The notes beneath the pieces are model-generated. The model worked only from the letters and a program-made list of their open reading frames with translations, did not search any database and was not told the origin of the DNA. DNA of 64,000 nt from Sipunculus nudus (taxonomy: Eukaryota; Annelida; Sipuncula; Golfingiida; Sipunculidae), in assembly GCA_026874595.1 (NCBI GenBank), contig CM049321.1, positions 1,238,479-1,302,478 on the forward strand, in the 5' to 3' direction. The position numbers were made by a program, and so were the translations under genes. Below, piece by piece: positions 1 through 13,738 of this stretch. Each line of letters starts with the position of its first letter. The stretch's first letter is position 1.

Positions 1-985
1 TTAAGGATAGATCTTTAAGTTCAAGCAAAACAGCTTCTGGATCTAGAATCGAAGTTGCTACAAGAGAAGAAAGATGCCACTGCTGTTATTCTCCTTCTGG
101 GAAAAAAAGATTATGAATTTAGCGAATTAGGCCGTTGAAGCGCCATTTAAGTCGTTGACTGGTCAGAGAGCGGAGTAAGAATAATGCGAGCTGCTTCGAG
201 CTAATGTTTATACTCTCAGGTCAAACAGATTCATTGCTCGGTTTGTACATCAGCTAATGAAGCTCGAGTACAAATCCAGTCAGAGAACCGTTGGTGAACG
301 GTCACCCGTTCAATGCCAACCGAAATAAAGCCACAATGGCGCTCATGTTCAGTCTGTTCGACAGGACTTTTTGCCTGTACCAGCTAGATTTTAATTCTAG
401 CCAACCAAAATCATCTTAAAACCAATCACCCGTTAAAGATATCCAATGGCCTTTTAAAGTAACTGACCACTACTCGTTAAAAAAAGATTTCCACCTATAC
501 CAATCTTGAATTTTAGTTCTTATTATAAGGCAACACAATATATTGCGACAAGAGAAATTCCTGCGCTCAAAGCATCTATGCAACATGTACATTTACACAA
601 GACCAAATATTTATGAGCTGAGTTATACATTTTACCTCAAACAATCAAAACAGACAACTGGTTGCTCTTCGACGCACTATACAGATTCCTACATAACACC
701 CCATACGCTGTCAACATTTATATGGGCTTCTGTTTAGATGCAAGTCCAAGCACATACGGGTCAATTCACGTGAACAGTGACCTTCGGTTAAAATTTTTTA
801 TACTGTTCTTAATGCTCCTAATATTTTTTGGGACAAGTTTAATTTCTTTTATACATATGCTAAAGAATACCTAGAACAAACATAAACGAACTGGTTGCGA
901 AAAATTGTAAAATAGTAAGGTACAAATGAACAAACTTTTCAATTTAAAAACATATAACACACCAAATTAAATATATGCTAAAGGG
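1..985. repeat. Segmental duplicate, unit A (pairs with 18545-19680)
   Basis: This stretch aligns nearly base for base with 18545-19680 in the same orientation, starting at ttaaggata. A weaker, diverged third copy starts near 12330. It is the 3' flank of the minus-strand CTLD gene of unit A. Relative to 18545-19680 it lacks about 123 bp, the segment at 19244-19366, which holds most of a CTLD terminal exon. Confidence 0.85.
655..700 (-). pseudogene. Remnant of CTLD terminal exon, unit A
   Basis: On the minus strand this short stretch reads as the end of a CTLD, with a recognisable ..EEQPVVC.. tail. Two TAG stops interrupt it. The upstream part of the exon, with the GGSCAVV core, is missing through the 123-bp deletion described for unit A. 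It aligns with the fuller remnant at 19205-19300 and with the intact exon at 13739-13866. It is clearly non-functional. Confidence 0.6.
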
Positions 986-1014
986 AAACCTTCTTTTATC
1001 AGGCAATAATACCT

Positions 1015-2004
1015 TCAAATTGGCTGTGGCTGACCCAATGATACATCCGTACATTTATCTTTCAGTAGTTTGTTTAAGACATGATCTGATTGATCCGACA
1101 GCCTCATATTTTCTGTGAAGCAATTTGAACTGGCGTCAGCCAAGGTCAGCTTTTCACATTGGATTAATAGGCAAACGCCATCGTTACAGTGACCTGGGGA
1201 ACAGCAGACGCATCGTAAAGAAATAGAAAATATACCTATATTCGTGTACAAACGTCTGTTTGACCTATCAGATAAATATATGTGGTAGTATTTTATCTCT
1301 TTAGGTATGAAGTAATTACATATAAACATTCATACTGTTAATTGAAAAGAGCATTTGATAACCGGGCCTTTCGAAATGAAATATCTAAACAAAACTGTAG
1401 CATCTCTCGCGCGAATATATCCAGTCACGTTTTTGGAACATGCATACACATCACATCTCCCTTAGAATCCATATCCGTTTTAGTCTTCTTTTCTGATCTG
1501 TGATAACGCTGGGGTTATAATTATTCATCCCCTATAACATTTGGAATAACATTTGTATAAAATATATATAAATATATACATTATTCTGTGAAGAATCATC
1601 TAAAAGCCTAAAACTGTTAGACTTTCTTATTCATGCATTAATCATGATTGTTTGCCATTATTCAGTTCCAACCTTTGCACAAAATGCTTGGTGAAACTTT
1701 TATTTAAAGGGTAGACAGAACATGGACATAATTGCAATGTTTACGCTCGTCAATAACCGTTGCTCAGTTTCCTCCCGCCGTAATTCAAACCAGGCTTTCC
1801 TTAGGCAATGCCTTCTGTATTTGATAAAAGTTCCTTCCCTTTGTACAATAAGCAGTATCTTCCCTTGCAACTTGCATTTTTCACGTGCTTTACCAAATGT
1901 CTGTGAGGTACCATCGAATGTATGAATGTATTGTTTTCTGAAATGTATGACGAAGAAAGGTTATAATAGAAACTTTTAAAGCAAACCATTTCGATTCTGC
2001 ACAT
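1015..2004 (-). pseudogene. Decayed C-type lectin domain gene, unit A
   Basis: Two exon remnants on the minus strand match exons of the CTLD gene at 13739-15679. The one at about 1735-1990 reads TFDGTSQTFGKAREKC and then KAWFELRR, the first half of a CTLD, and keeps the GTAAAC splice donor. The one at about 1020-1210 has the cysteine-rich CSPGHCNDGVC start, then SDQSDHVLNKLL, then a frame change before IGSATANLKVLLP. The GTAAGT donor present in the intact copy after this exon is absent (CCTGATAAA instead of CCTGGGGGAGGTAAG). A frameshift, a lost donor and a deleted last exon make this a pseudogene. The family role, extracellular carbohydrate or pattern recognition, is known for CTLDs in general and is not shown for this copy. 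Confidence 0.7.
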
Positions 2005-2069
2005 CCTAAAGTCCTAGGTGTGACATTAAATCTTACTTATTATGGCCTTTTATATACATGACATTTAGG

Positions 2070-3560
2070 GTCCAGGTGTGACTATATATGACACCCTTAT
2101 TAAGCATATATGTCTGTTCTAAAGCCGGCATATGATCTCGGGTTTCTTGCAATAAGTAAAATGTTTGCATTATAGACATAAATATTATCTGGGGAAACTG
2201 TCTGCCCTATCCACATAGCGTTCAGACTAACCCATACATACGTATGGTAGGCATATATACACTAGATTGAAAGTCATCCCAAATGTTAGTAATATTCAAC
2301 TTTAAAGAAAGAAATCATGAAATGATAAGAATTTGTAATTCAAATGTAAAATAACAAATCATCGGTATCAGACTCTTATAAAACAAATATTGTCTCTAGA
2401 TAATTATTTTAGAGAAATATCAAATGTTTTTACTTTTTGCAGAAACTTTATCTATTTTTATGTCACAAGGTCACGTAAAATTAAAAAAAAAAGTTCTAAC
2501 TTATATAAAATCCAAAAAAAAATGTTCGCTTCCTGTTACTGAAAACTACGTTGGCTATTAAGATTAAAAAACATACCGTAATCACCATCAAAGCAAATAT
2601 AACAAATGTTACCTTTTCCCTGGCATAAATTTTCAATTTTTTATAGAAAACTTACATTTAGAGAGATTGGTTTCAGGATTGTACTGGGAACGACTCTGTT
2701 TCTTCTGCATACAAACATTTTGATCCTCATACAAAAATTTTGTTTGTTCTCCATAGACCTTATATTTGATAAGAAACATCACCGAAACTGAACATTAAAC
2801 TTTTTAATTTTGTTTCATTACACAAAATTGCATAATGCAATTAAAATGCAGTTTTAAGCTTAAACTTAAGGATTAAAAGAAAATGGACTGAGGCAAAATT
2901 ACAGGAAATTACATAATATTATGATTGTGACGACCAAATAATGTTTTGGTCTTAAATTGTATGCATTAGAGACTAAACTCCGCTATTAGATACGAAACTC
3001 ATGAATACAGAAAGATATATGGATCTAACCTAACAGGCCTTGTATCTTGAAAACAATTCCATTAATAATCAGACACGTAACCAAAAAAGAAGATACACGA
3101 TATCTCAATATCTTTAAAGTTTAGAATTATTATTTTTACATGTTTTATTGTGTAACCACTCTAGCAATCAACAAATTATTTTGAGCTAATCATCATTTAC
3201 CCGGCTGTAATATAAAACATCTTGCAATTTAATATAGTATAATACAAAGCAACAGAAAATACCTTGTCGTTACTTCCTCGTATGTAATAATGTAAAAATA
3301 ATATTTGATGTCAAAACAAAAAACCAAGAAATGGTAAAATAAGGTTAATCATTAGCAGCTGTGTTCTCCCATATAAGTAAGTATTTGGCTCTACGTTCCT
3401 CGGTTCAGCTCTGTCGTTTGAACCAAAATAATGTACCTAGCTGGTCGATTTATCTTTTTATTTTCAAAAAGGTCATTCCTGGTCAGGCTGATGACAACAG
3501 GAGTGGCGACTTGGCAGAGGCAGCTGCTAATATGTTTTTAGTAATGTATTAGGTGATGCC
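2070..3560. repeat. Unit A flank homologous to 15770-16730
   Basis: Several blocks align in order with unit B: 2075-2190 with 15770-15880, 2455-2680 with 16235-16450, and 3335-3480 with 16555-16690. No coding region is visible. The alignment shows that the duplicated unit extends upstream of the CTLD genes as well as across them. Confidence 0.65.
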
Positions 3561-4040
3561 CAATTAAATCCTTTTAATCTGTTGACTTTAATGGACCCGA
3601 TGATGCCATGCATCAACAAATATTAGACACATTTTAATAAAGATTATCTTGAACACAGAGTACAACACAACTCATAAAGTACATATGTATATGCAAATTT
3701 ATAAAAAAAGGCATTTTTATGAACAAAAGAAATCTGGACGGAGAGTACGGAATTGGATTTATATAAGGTTTTGGATTTATATATGGTACTTGTTAAGAAG
3801 TATATTCAGAATACCCATATATTTGATAAAGTATAACAAGTATTCAGAGAAGTTATATATCATATATAATATATAAACTTCCTCATTGCCTAGTAATAAT
3901 TATGTGATTCGTAATAATAAATGTTTGACAACGGATAAATATTTCAGCTCCTTAAAGATACAGTGGTTTCAACTTTTAAAGAGATACAACAAGAAATTAT
4001 TTGAAAGTATAGGGAAAATCGATAGATTTCTTTTTTTTTT
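3561..4040. other. AT-rich spacer with poly-T run
   Basis: No supported gene. A run of about 21 T lies at 4030-4050, immediately before a dispersed-repeat copy. It could be the A-tail of a retroposed sequence on the minus strand, but no body was recognised. Confidence 0.4.
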
Positions 4041-4044
4041 TTTT

Positions 4045-4300
4045 TTTTTTTTTGCAAATGCTCAGAGTAACAAACAAGACAGCTGTCGAACTTTCAATAT
4101 CTTGATATCCATTTAACATTTGTCCATTCATTCTCTAAAATACTGTTTGTTAATGGACAAGGTTCACCCTGATTCATATGGAAACACACAAATAAAGAAC
4201 ACACAAACTATGGTGATCACATAAACCTTTATTTATAAGAACTAGAATAACAGTTTGACCAAGGAGTTTATAGGACTGGAGTCACAAGTCCATGCCCGTT
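4045..4300. repeat. Dispersed repeat R1, copy 1
   Basis: It shares with three other places (4690-4990, 8430-8900, 17290-17730) an ordered series: gtaacaaacaggacagc, then the word ttcaatatc, then gtgatcacataaac, then a degenerate actagaataacag. Function unknown; it is probably part of the duplicated unit or an old mobile element. Confidence 0.55.
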
Positions 4301-4689
4301 CTGTGTCCCATGTGCCTTATGGGGCCGTAAAACCTAGTTAATCCTTGGCACAAAGAGATGCCGCTGATAAGACCTAATGACCGTGAATGACGTCCTTCGG
4401 AACTATTCGTTCGTTTCTACTCATTTTCCGACATCGCAAATTAAACACTTGGCTATTGACTTATGAGTATCGGATTTTAAGCTTGAGCATATAAAACTTT
4501 CTTACAAGCAATGATATCAGTGCATGAGACCGCTTCGTTGCCAAAGACGCCAAAACAATCGCTTGGCAACGGAGCACACGGGCAATAATACGTGTCAAGC
4601 ACCTGAAATGCTCATGACCACTCTAAATAAGCCATCACTCCTAATTTCACTTATGCGTCTCCCCAATCCCGAAATAAAGCCCGGTTACC

Positions 4690-4990
4690 GGGTTTATCAT
4701 CTTATACTGTATAGTAACAAACAGGATAGCAAACAAAAAGAGGCGGATTTCAATATCAATTTCAGACTTGTAATTTTCCATATTAATCCTAAAATAGTTT
4801 TTGGTATTTTTGCATTGCCTACCCTTCCGCAAGAGTTGTTCTTAACTTATAGAAAAACACACATAGAGGAAAACACATAAACCCTGCTTATCACATGAGA
4901 ATTTGGTTTATGTGGACTAAAGTGATAGGATGACGTGGAACTGTCCCAGGACGTAACCCCGTTGGTGTAATTCATGAGGGTCATTGCTAG
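4690..4990. repeat. Dispersed repeat R1, copy 2
   Basis: Second copy, about 400 bp after copy 1 in the same orientation. It includes the 3' block gataggatgacgt followed by a ggacg..cccc..tgg stretch, which is shared with the copies at 8430 and 17290. Confidence 0.6.
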
Positions 4991-7900
4991 TACCGTCAGA
5001 TGCCTTTCGAACCTCAAATCTGCATTCAAAGAGAAAACGACTCTTAAAATTTGATTTCCGAGCAGTCTTAATATATAAAGTGTTAACGAATCCCATCAAC
5101 ATGTTTAAATTACACAAATTTTAGACTTTTAATGCCATCAAGACTCATTTGGTCAAAGCAGCTATCATTGGCTGCATGCTAACAAATCACAAGCAAATTT
5201 AAAAATAGGACAATTTATTCATTGATTCAATTTAAAACTCCAAAATATTTGAAAAGTTAAAATGTTCTGAATCATATATATGTCGCAGATTAATATTTTA
5301 TCATTTTTATTATAATTTGCATTACAGGTCACGTTTATGTTTCCTCATAAACACAGCTGCAAACTATAAGTGTCTTATAATCAACATTTTTTTCAGTTTA
5401 CGTAAACGTAACGTTTCTCAGCGTAAATATTTGCATGTTACTTATGTTCAATTCTGTTATCAACAAAATGATTTGTTGACTGATATACAAGGTAGTCATG
5501 AAATAATACGGCTGTGCTCAGGCGAAAAGCAAACAATTATTTTCATTCTTAACCAGACCGTGCACGCAAATGAACTGCTGTTAAAATATAATTAAGCCTA
5601 TAAGTATATATTTAAATATATTGCAGAGTTGCGTAGTTTATATCGGTATATATATACGGATGTGCACACAGACAAGCACATAGGTATATATTCACATACA
5701 TACACAATTTCTGGAGATTTAAATTTATAAATTTATATATTTTAATGTTTAGATTCAATCCCCTTAAATCGGGGTATTGTGCTTTCTCGATATTGCATAT
5801 CAGAAACGTGCGACAATCATATTTCATTTAAATCATGTATTGAAAATGAACCAATCGTTGAAAACAATGTAGGACGAGGCACAATATTTTGATTGCTATT
5901 TACATATTTTTTATCGGATTTATGTAATTATTCAAATAAAATGAATAAAAGTCCACTTTATGAAACGAAACATAATAATAAGGAGAAGTCATAACACCGC
6001 ACCCAAACCTGTTTTCTATGATGTCCATAGACCTTTTTTTGAGTAAAAATTACACAATAGTTCTGCTTTACTTACTGTATCTGACTTATCTCCTTGACGG
6101 TATCGTGTACTGCACTGTCTGCTGAAAAATATAATAAAATATTTCACGCATATAAATAGATGATCCCTTATATTCCAAAGCCAGGTTTGTGAAACCTTCT
6201 ACAAGTCATGAATATTGACATCAAAATTGTGAAAAGTCACCGTGATTATTTTACACTTAAGACGTTATAATTTCTTTATATTACACATAAATATCCATGA
6301 AGACAACGTCATTTTAAAAATGTTATTATACCATCATCATAACAAAGTCATTTCCTGACACGCGGTTCCTAAACTATCCCTTATATAAATACCTTTGATA
6401 CAAATTATTTCAAAAGTTTTCTGTGAATATAGATAAAAGATAAATCAAAAGAGAGTGGGTCATATACCAAAATAATGGTCAGTAAATTCTTTAAAATATA
6501 TATTATAGATAATTATCAAACCTGATTTGTGATGTGAATAGAAATAATAATAATAATAAGATAATGATCCAGACCAGATAGTGGTCACTTATGCTGATCT
6601 AACGTCAATTATTTGCAGCTTAGTTAAGTAGCTCAGCTAAGCAAACTACTTTACTTATTAGATGTACTCGACTAGCACTATCACGTTTCCATGTAAATTA
6701 CCTCTTGATATTTTGCCAGTTGACACTTCCTTGTACAGCCGATGTTGAAAAAGTATTTCCGGGTAAGGTCAGGGATGCCTATTGCATGCTGCTCGGCTGA
6801 ATCGGAACACATTATAACACTGAATATAGTTTACCAGATAAGAATCACAATTGAATATTTGTTTGGACAACACGGTTCTTCTGAGTAGTTTCAGACCTAA
6901 CGAATTTAGCATCCACATTATTACTATGCGAACACACGTACAGCCTCAGATATGTAATGAATGGTTTATGAGCAGTATATCATATTAAAAGTTTGAGTGG
7001 ATCACTTTATATGGTTACTAACATGGGTACACTACCATGTTTACATATATATATACATATATATTTATATCAATTACAATTATGTCTGCTCCTTGATTCT
7101 TGTCATTTAAAGTTTACAAATTTTAGGCTAGCAATAAATGCAGGTCTTAGCGTCATGATTCTACATACGCACATACATATTTACCAGCGTTATAATTATA
7201 ATCAGTTTTTGATAACTTAGGCATTTCTTTCTGTGTCTGAACGCAAACTTTAAAACTAGAAGTAAAGGGAAGTTATCAATAAAGAAAGCATTTATTTGAA
7301 TATGTACCTAAGGAGAGTATAAAACATAACTTTCTCTGGACCCAAGCAAAAGGTAACATTAAAAGACTAAAATGCCACAAAACGCTTTCTAAAGATAATT
7401 GTCTACATAATATTAGTCACAATTATTCTTTTTACAGAGATGCTTATCTTCGGTAAACTTCTTATGAACTTATTTTGATATTGTAAAGGTATCTTCGGTC
7501 TCTAATCAATGAATTTGCTTGTAGCCACAAGCTGACATTGTTCCCTTAAGTTAGACATTATTTAGGAGACGTTTAAATATATATTGTTACGTGACACATA
7601 TTACATTCTGTGCATTAACTACATACTAGCTGTACCTGTGGAACATCCACGGATCTAAAAGATAAATAAGTTTTGCAATCAGCTGTTATTGAATCAATAT
7701 TACATATTTTAAAGCTGAAATGTTCACTGGGCATTTGTCAGTATCAACAGGGAAAACAAAATGCAACCAACAAAGAAAGGCAAAATGTCCAAAAATCATA
7801 TGCAGAAATACATTTTTAGAAAAGTAAAGCAGATATTAATATCTGTCAGGGATATACCTTTTTACCGACTGTGACGTCGTTGTCTGTCAGTCTGTCTGAA

Positions 7901-8429
7901 CCACGCGCTCGAGCACACACACACTCAAGGCTCACAATAATAAAAGAGACCAGCATATAAGATGAACGTATCTTTACTGCGTTTACCTCCATCTAATACA
8001 TAAAGGTATCTACTCTAAAACAAAAATTCAAGATCTGTTGAAAATCCTCGGACGCCCACACTCTCCGCTACGTTATTACCCAGACCGAAACGCTACTGCT
8101 ACTTTAAGCTGATTCTGGTGTTTTGTCAATATTTTATACCAAAATATGTTTGCAATGATCAGATAAAATGAGCAGTTATTGAAATGATCCTTAACATTGA
8201 AAATAACATCTTGCCATCAATTGGGCATTTATGCTTTACCCCCTTTTAATATTGGTTGCGTAAAAACAATATAAAATGAAAACACTAAATTACACGTCGA
8301 TTTGAGGTAAATAATGAAAGCGGTTATCAAGTATATATAATTATTGGGTTCGCTGTTGTTGCAAGCGTTCATATGATCGGTCAATGTTGACTACGTATAT
8401 ATTTTATCAGAGGGAACTAAAATTTAAAA
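4991..8429. other. No gene seen
   Basis: AT-rich DNA with only short chance reading frames on both strands. I saw no splice-bounded exon, domain motif, tandem array or structural RNA. Small ATA and TATATA tracts occur around 5640-5700, 6545-6560 and 7045-7070. Confidence 0.5.
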
Positions 8430-8900
8430 TATCTCTAGCTTGTTAACATTATATTTCAAATCTTCCCGAGTGAATCTGTTAGCGTGGGCAATATGGCAAG
8501 GAAGAAATTATTTAAACAAAAAGGTCGAATCAATATATTTTCGAGATATTGTACAGAGAAACAAACAGGACAGCAAACAAAAAGAAGCAAATTTCAATAT
8601 CCAGATCACCATTTTAGTTTCCGCCATTCATCCTAAATTTTTTTGTTGCTATATGACGCTTAACCCTTTCTACCCGCGAAGTTCATCTTTATTTATGTAC
8701 AACCGCACATATTAAAAAAAATAGTAGATGATCACATACACATTAATTTATCTGAACTAGAACGATAGGATGACGTAGAAATGTATGGCCTCCTGGACGG
8801 AATCCCTTTGGCAAACTGCATTAAAGTCGGTATATTCGAAAGGGTCCAAAACTTCAATTGGGCTGCCATTACCCGTGCAAGCAGTTTCCTCGGAGACCCC
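8430..8900. repeat. Dispersed repeat R1, copy 3 (longer)
   Basis: This copy and 17290-17730 share extra 5' sequence, a GAATCTGYTAGCGTKGGC word followed by a ggaagaaatt-like stretch. They then share the common R1 body and the gataggatgacgtagaa block. The two long copies sit upstream of the CTLD genes of units A and B, so they mark the same place in the duplicated unit. Confidence 0.65.
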
Positions 8901-9933
8901 GGACCTGCAGTATTAATAATAAATAACCTTTAATCTTAAAATTCACATATGTACAATCATTACATCCATCGGCATAATGTATGTTAAAATACCGATATTA
9001 ATACAATTTAAGTTTGAAGTCAAATATACCGCACTTGGGAAGATATCAAAGAAATAAATGTTCAATATTAAATGGCACCTTTTCTGTATTGTACCCGATA
9101 TACGCACATCACATATGCGATTGAAATAGGTCACAATAAAGCCACCAAATAGACCGGAAAGTTTCAGTCAGATCATGATTATCTTTATTGATATTTGTGT
9201 AATTATCCAACCACTTTCTTTTGACGGGGCGTTAACTTTGTCATCAAAATAAGGAACCTCTAGGTAAGCACATCTGTCAATAATTTGCGCTAGGACACCA
9301 TATTTGTCTCATTTTGTAGGGTGTGCTTAGCCACAATGTGCAGGGAGGGTAAAAAGAAATCTCCTTGTTAAAGGAAGTCGGAATTATAGCCATGTCAAAT
9401 AGATATATTTATATCAACAACAATAATATATTAAGTGATAAAGGAAGTCACTGCAATTCTTGGCCATTTTCAAGTGAAATAGTTGCAAATGTCGTAACAT
9501 CTTGAAAGACATGGTCTATTTCTACGAAACTAAAGTGCTCCGAAAAATATATAATTTAAAATGGTGATATCTGTACGACAACATTAATATCAAACATATT
9601 ATATTCAGTAAACTTAACAAAAGCTTAAGCTTTGTGTGCATAAGTACCATCTTGTACATGTTTTGTACCTCCGTTTTCTTCTGACAGCTTCTTTAAATAA
9701 TCGGGTAAGATTTGTTCTTAAACATTCTGAATTAGTTTAATTCATAATAGATACATTCGTCCATCAGGATCTGATCGATCTATGAACTAGATTTATTTGT
9801 TAACCGTACACGGAACAAAATATCTTACGGTCCAGGCTGTGTTGTCGGTGAAACGTAAATATAAAGAGGGCACTTTAGCAGAATGCTCCAGTATGCTATC
9901 CTAAGATCAGGAAATCAATATGACTTATGATCT
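8901..9933. other. No gene seen
   Basis: Intergenic AT-rich DNA. Only short overlapping frames and no recognisable repeat longer than a few tens of bases. Confidence 0.45.
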
Positions 9934-9941
9934 TTATATAC

Positions 9942-9973
<32 letters not shown>

Positions 9974-9980
9974 ATATATA
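9934..9980. repeat. (TA)n microsatellite
   Basis: TA dinucleotides interrupted twice. Confidence 0.9.
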
Positions 9981-10289
9981 ATGTTAGAGCATAAGGTTAA
10001 TTGGACATTATGAGGATTTTCTGCATGAAACCTGTCCCAGCAATAGCTCAATTTCCTCTATTATCTACTTTCCAATCTCTGCCTTTTCCCGAGACAGCTT
10101 GTCAGAAAACATTCTAATAATACAATCACAATAACTGATCCAATGATACCGTTTAAGGCATAGATGATCAACCAATGAGAACCTAGAACGTAAAAATCCA
10201 GTTTTCCATGATCTATAGATGAAATATTGAAATTTGAATCTGGAATGAAAGAGAATAGCTTTGTGTTTCCTAGTTATGTTGTTCACCGG

Positions 10290-10760
10290 AGCTGTTTCTA
10301 TATTCTGGAGATATTTAAGAAAAATGTAACATACGTTTCGCTTATTCTTTCAATAACTGTACAAGTCATTTGATATTTTAAAAAAGTGTTTGCAAAAACA
10401 TTAAACCTGTTCACAGAAATTTGTATAGGTTCCAGATTTTTATCTATTCGTACAAATATAGTAATAACCCGCCTTGCGGCCACCTCACAATTTTGACAAA
10501 CCCATTATTGCGAACACCTTTGTAAGTCCCGATTTTATGATCCAGGTTACTTAGAATTTTACAAATACGACCACTCCAATATTATTTGGTCAGTCCCAGA
10601 GGTGGTCGTTATTGTGCGGTTTCACTGTAGTTATATTCGTTAAATAGTGAATGTATATGTGATATACTTATGAAGAATTTTGTCCCTGGTAATCTACCCC
10701 CTTTGAATGTTTCTGCCTTAGAAAAAAAGGGGGGTTTCCTACATTACCAGACAAGCATTT
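10290..10760. repeat. Direct repeat R2, copy 1
   Basis: A stretch of about 470 bp repeated directly at 10860-11350 and, diverged, at 17815-18180. Shared words in order include gaaatatttaag-type starts, cgcttattct, tttgcagaaacatt, ggtcagtcccnagntggtcgttatt, gaatgtatatgtgatatactta, aatgtttct and gggtttcctaca. No coding potential is evident. Confidence 0.75.
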
Positions 10761-10859
10761 ATTAAAAACCTAGGGAGTATACTCAAATATTGAAATTTGA
10801 ATCTGCAAATGAAATAGAATAGCTTTGTAGCTTTGTATTATCTACAGTTATTTGTTCTT

Positions 10860-11350
10860 CGGAGTTGTTTATATATTCTAGAGATATTTAAGAAACATGT
10901 AACTTACATCTCGCTTATTCTCTGAATAACTGTAACAAGTCATTTGATATTCAAAAATACCATTGTGTTTGCAGAGACATTAACCCTGTTCACAGAAATG
11001 CATATAGGTTCCCAATTTTTATCTATTTGTTCATATAACGTGAAACCCCGCCGTCTGACCACCTAACCATTGCCACCAACAAATAATTACGAACACCTTT
11101 CTTGATCCCGATTATATGATCTATGTAACTTAAAATTTCACAAGTACTCCTACCCCCAAAGAACGACCACTTTGGTCAGTCCCCAAGTTGGTCGTTATTG
11201 GAGAGTTCCATTTATTCTCGTGAAATAATGAATGTATATGTGATATACTTATAAAGAATTTTGTCCCTGTTAACGTCTTCCTTTAAATGTTTCTGTCCTA
11301 GAAAAAAGGGGTTTCCTACATCACCAGACAAAAGCATTTAATAAAAAAAA
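10860..11350. repeat. Direct repeat R2, copy 2
   Basis: Tandem neighbour of 10290-10760 with frequent substitutions. It contains the same ggtcagtcccc..ggtcgttatt and gaatgtatatgtgatatactta blocks. Confidence 0.75.
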
Positions 11351-12169
11351 ACTAGGAAAAAAGCTACGCTGCTTCTTTCATTTATAAACATGTTTCAGCC
11401 AATAGAGTATTACTGTCACAGTCAATGTATAAATAAGTGCAGGTTCCTCAAGTAAAACTAAACAACGTTAATAATATAACGGTTTCTCGTACTACCTATT
11501 TCAGCTTTTTCCAATGAGCAAGGAGTGTCTTCGGAGCTCCCTTGTGTAGATAGTGCTTCCGGTTCTGCTGTTGACATCTGATTCGCCATGGCATATGAGG
11601 ATTTTAATTAACTGTTTTCAAATGAATCTGTAGAGAGGTAATTGTATATCTTCACTAAGATCCTATAACATTTTGTGTAATCGAAAGGTCTCAGCGTACT
11701 CACCAACGCAGGCTTACTTAATTGTGAAAAAAAAGTAAATGGGAATAATGAGTAAATGAGATAAGCAATTTGTATGTAAAACGGGTTTTGCAGAAACATA
11801 TTAATGATCTTTTATTTCAGAGGGTGCTTGTTTCGTAACCCCTTTTGTATTAATTTTATCTCCTTTCCCATAGCCTTTGCTTTAAGTCCAGCCACCCACA
11901 GATCTGTAACATGATATGACAAGATACTATATGTAACCGGAGAAATAAAAGGATAAGTCAAGTCACTGTGATTGCTGATGGACACGGACAATCGGTTCAA
12001 ATGTGGAGTTTGACCCTATAGACATACCTGGAAAGTATTACAACCAAAATATGCCTCTACGCCCAGCTATCGCTAAAAGGTATAGACTGACCATCATATA
12101 ACTACTTATGATCAGTCTATGAGAGCATGAAGCTTCAGTCACAAAAACTAAAAATCATTATCTAGGTTG
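11351..12169. other. No gene seen
   Basis: Spacer between repeat R2 and the start of unit B. Only short chance reading frames. Confidence 0.4.
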
Positions 12170-12760
12170 ACCGCTCGGAGGACTATCAGAAACCAGCAGG
12201 CGAGTCCACGGCGCTTATCCGCTAATCACAGAAGGGTAGACCACAAACATAACGATTACTTCCTAGAGGTTATATTTGTAGATAACTAAAAAAAAGTTCC
12301 CTCACTCCACAAGCTTATGAATAGGCAACACCTAAGGATAGGTCGACCAGTTCAACCAAAATAGCTCCTAGTGATAAAATTTTAGTTGAAACAGGAAGAG
12401 AGATGATGACAAATTCCTTCAGGTGAAGAAAACGGAAGTAAGAAAGAGGCTATGGAAGGTGTTTTGGTTGCGTAAGGGTTCGGAGAAAGAATTTTAGGCG
12501 ACTGCTCGCATTTATGTTTATACTCTCAGGTTAGAAAGATTCGTTGTCAAGGTTCTTATTCCTACAGAACTTTTAGGTGACTGCTCGCGTTTATGTTCAT
12601 ACTTTCAGGTTAGAAAGTTTCGCTGTCAAGGTTCTTATTCCCACCGCAAATGAAGCTAGAAAATTAAAATATTTCATATATATATATGTTGACAACCATT
12701 CAGGGAACCGTTGGTGAAGACTGCCAATCGCATAAATACCAAAACAAGTGACCCATGGTT
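12170..12760. repeat. 3' flank of unit B, diverged from 1-300 and 18480-18800
   Basis: The block at 12225-12250 (tccgctaatcacagaagggtagacc) matches 18462-18487. The block at 12330-12700 follows the order seen at 1-300 and 18547-18830: taaggata, ttcaancaaaa, agct, then gaatttta, then tttatactctcaggt. Inside it, the about 75-bp phrase ctgctcgc..gttcttattc is itself repeated in tandem at 12500-12575 and 12578-12643. Confidence 0.6.
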
Positions 12761-13389
12761 CATGACGCTCAGCTGAATTTTACATGTATACAGGTGAAGC
12801 GTATCAATTATTGATGCTTTCATCTGGTAAAAAAAAATATTACTTAAGGGACCTTGAACAATAGCTAGAATGACTTTCACAGTCCTTAGAATATAGGAAA
12901 CTACAAAAAGATTTTACTCGGAACTCCGAGATGCTCAGTTAGAAGTTTCTAGGTTACATTGCTATGACTTCCCTGGATTTTACAATAGAAGATTCTAGGG
13001 CGAACAGATTCAATTTGTGCACATCTGACCTATGGGGTGCACAAAACATTTTGTTTTTCCTATAGCTCACAGAATATAGGTTTCTGTAACCTGATTTCAT
13101 ATTTCGAAGGGCATCTAAAATAGGTCAGCATGACCTAATTTTAGGTTTCTGAAGAGATTTGCCAAGGACCTCTCTGGCATTTAGTTAAACGTTTCTAGGT
13201 CTTACAGAAGTAAATATATAAGTGCATTATGTTTGAGCCCATTACTTCAATCATTTAAGCAATATTGACATAATTTATTGTACGTACATAATAAATATAT
13301 GCAGGAATATTTATGTAAAACATGAATACAATAACCCCAGTAGTTTTTATAATGGGCAGTGTAACAATTAGTTTTTACTGAAAAATGGA

Positions 13390-13590
13390 GGTTTTCGCTT
13401 AATTTCCCAAAGCAACGAAGTTTCTGGTTTGGTAGGATAATTTAGGAACGTGTAACTGTATGAAAAATTTTGGGTCCGTAGGTCCAACAGTTTCAAAACT
13501 GGCCCTTTAAATGGACGGACGGACATAGGAAAAAGGACCATCACCATAGCTCAGATGACTTAAAATCAGCTGAGCTAAAACCACTGATGT
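13390..13590. repeat. Dispersed repeat with GGACGGACGGAC tail
   Basis: It ends in a ggacggacggacat tract followed by a tagctcagatgact...tcagctgagctaaaa hairpin. A related tail is at 58200-58345. Such tails are common on old molluscan interspersed repeats, which I recall rather than measured. Confidence 0.5.
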
Positions 13591-13738
13591 TTAGTGAGTT
13601 GGCGGGACTTTTTGCATGTCAAACAGAATCCTAGCCGAAGAAACTAATATCAAACACAATCGCCTTGTAAATCTGATAAAGACTTTCAAACTTCCGGCTC
13701 CCACTGATTATTGGGGGTCGTTGGCTAACTGTATCGTA

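Noticed and set aside
4524-4880. 118-codon frame on the plus strand
   Set aside because: It overlaps dispersed repeat R1, has no motif, and homologous copies at 8430 and 17290 do not preserve the frame.
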